Source of the DNA: an uncultured Siphonobacter sp.
GTDB lineage: Bacteria > Bacteroidota > Bacteroidia > Cytophagales > Spirosomataceae
DNA length: 64,000 nucleotides
Assembly: GCA_913774715.1 (NCBI GenBank)
Contig: CAJYHS010000041.1
Coordinates: forward strand, 17,477-81,476
Reading direction: 5' to 3'
How positions within the stretch are numbered: the stretch's first letter is position 1; each line of letters opens with the position of its first letter. Position numbers and translations under genes: made by a program. Below are positions 63,051-64,000 of this stretch, piece after piece. Under the pieces are notes generated by a model. The model was not told the DNA's origin, did no database searches, and was given only the letters and a program-made list of their open reading frames with translations.

Positions 63051-64000
63051 ATGAAAAAACGTAACGTTTTGGTACTGGGCTTGGTAGCCCTGAGTACAGC
63101 GGCTTTCGTAGTAAAACCTCAGGATGACCCTAAGCGTAAAGGACTGGACATTTCCGGTATGGATAAGTCTGTGAGCCCTCGTGAAGACTTCTTTTTATAC
63201 GCTAACGGTACCTGGCTGAAGAATACGGAAATTCCGGCTTCTGAAACGGGATGGGGTTCGTTCAACATCCTGCGGGATGAAAATAATAAGCACATTCACG
63301 AAATTCTGGAGGCCGCAGCGAAAAGCAAAGCTGCTAAAGGCAGCATCGAGCAACGCGTGGGCGATTTCTACGCTTCGGGTATGGATACCGTAGCGATTGA
63401 AAAACGCGGCTATGAGCCTATCAAAGCAACATTAGCTGCGATTGATAAGATCAAGAACTACAAAGACTTATTAGCGTACTCAGCGACGCATCCGCTCGAA
63501 GGCGGGGGAACGTTTCTGGGCATTGGCGTGGGTGCGGATGCTAAAAATCCGGATGCATACATCGTAAGTATGCGTCAAACCGGAACGGGCTTACCCGAGA
63601 AGGATTATTACACCAAGGATGACGCGGCCACGAAGAAAGTACGCGAAGCCTATAAAAAGTACATAGCTACGCTCTTTACCTTAACCGGAACGGAGGCCTC
63701 CGCAGCTCAGAAAACGGCGGAAGATATTCTGGCTCTGGAAACGAAAATTGCAGCTTCGCACCTGGGACGCATTGAAATGCGGAACCCCATTGCTCAGTAT
63801 AACAAGTTTGCCGCGAAGGATTTTGCAGCCAAAATTCCGAATCTGGATTTACCGATGGTATTAACCAAACTTCGGATGAACACGGATACCATCATCGTGG
63901 GTCAGCCGAAATATTATGAGTACCTGAACACCATGTTACCCGCTGAAAACATCGAGACCCTGAAGGCGAAGATGAAGTTTTCAGTAATCAGCTCCGCGGC
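63051..64000 (+). CDS. pepO: M13-family (neprilysin/PepO-like) metallopeptidase, N-terminal part
   Basis: 316 codons before the right edge. A hydrophobic N-terminus (MKKRNVLVLGLVALSTAAF) indicates export. The M13 N-domain is clear: GLDISGMDKSVSPREDFFLY, ANGTWLKNTEIPASETGWGS, GDFYASGMDT, GIGVGADAKNPDAYIVSMRQ and GLPEKDYYTKDD. The zinc motif HExxH lies in the missing C-terminal half, so activity cannot be judged. Family members in Bacteroidota are about 670-690 residues. Confidence 0.93.
   Translation, partial: MKKRNVLVLGLVALSTAAFVVKPQDDPKRKGLDISGMDKSVSPREDFFLYANGTWLKNTEIPASETGWGSFNILRDENNKHIHEILEAAAKSKAAKGSIEQRVGDFYASGMDTVAIEKRGYEPIKATLAAIDKIKNYKDLLAYSATHPLEGGGTFLGIGVGADAKNPDAYIVSMRQTGTGLPEKDYYTKDDAATKKVREAYKKYIATLFTLTGTEASAAQKTAEDILALETKIAASHLGRIEMRNPIAQYNKFAAKDFAAKIPNLDLPMVLTKLRMNTDTIIVGQPKYYEYLNTMLPAENIETLKAKMKFSVISSA

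Overview
This window is chromosomal DNA of a Bacteroidota bacterium, most likely a gliding Cytophagales relative (Spirosoma/Siphonobacter-like). Evidence: three SusC/SusD outer-membrane nutrient pairs, a large TonB-linked receptor of the outer-membrane beta-barrel type, a GldA-like gliding ABC ATPase, a LytTR/LytS-type regulator pair, DUF4476 and PEGA proteins, a single-domain starch-synthase-like protein divergent from panC, and promoters of the Bacteroidota form TAnnTTTG. The backbone is of medium GC. No rRNA, tRNA, CRISPR array, insertion sequence or prophage was seen.

Layout. 1-6.5 kb: partial pdxA (minus), a D-2-hydroxyacid dehydrogenase, then a strikingly AT-rich two-gene cassette (ABC-type ATPase plus TOPRIM-like DUF3226 protein) wedged directly before mutS2. 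6.8-13.3 kb: glgB, then a minus-strand SusC/SusD pair whose upstream region carries two LacI-type operators two helical turns apart. 14-20.4 kb: panD, a flippase-like membrane protein, a RfaE2-type nucleotidyltransferase, a membrane zinc peptidase, an exported RidA protein with an amino-acid permease, and gldA. 20.4-25.5 kb: a very AT-rich leader and a second SusC/SusD pair. 25.5-33.7 kb: panC, the starch-synthase-like protein, an M28 peptidase, an MgtC-family protein, an unrecognised exported protein and a CPA1 antiporter. 34-45 kb: a TonB-type receptor divergent from a two-component system followed by a complete RND tripartite efflux operon. 45-54 kb: acetyltransferase, LytTR/LytS pair, DoxX, third SusC/SusD pair. 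54-64 kb: a PEGA lipoprotein broken by a 10-bp duplication, an ABC-F gene with an attenuator-like leader, DUF4476 protein, purU, a threonine aldolase, an isoquinoline-1-oxidoreductase-type molybdoenzyme pair, and a partial M13 peptidase.

How parts work together: the three SusCD pairs import unidentified ligands (no glycoside hydrolase or sulfatase lies next to any of them). panD and panC supply beta-alanine and pantothenate. The OmpR-type two-component system probably controls the RND efflux genes that follow it. GlgB and the GT5-like protein relate to glycogen metabolism.

Most interesting: (i) the ATPase/TOPRIM cassette, a PARIS/OLD-like defence candidate; (ii) the leader of the ABC-F gene, with promoter, 34-codon upstream ORF and hairpin; (iii) an exact 10-bp tandem duplication that frameshifts a lipoprotein; (iv) intergenic arrays of CAAAC motifs spaced at about 10 bp; (v) an 8-copy TTTTGGG repeat inside a two-copy intergenic element; (vi) paired LacI-type operators.
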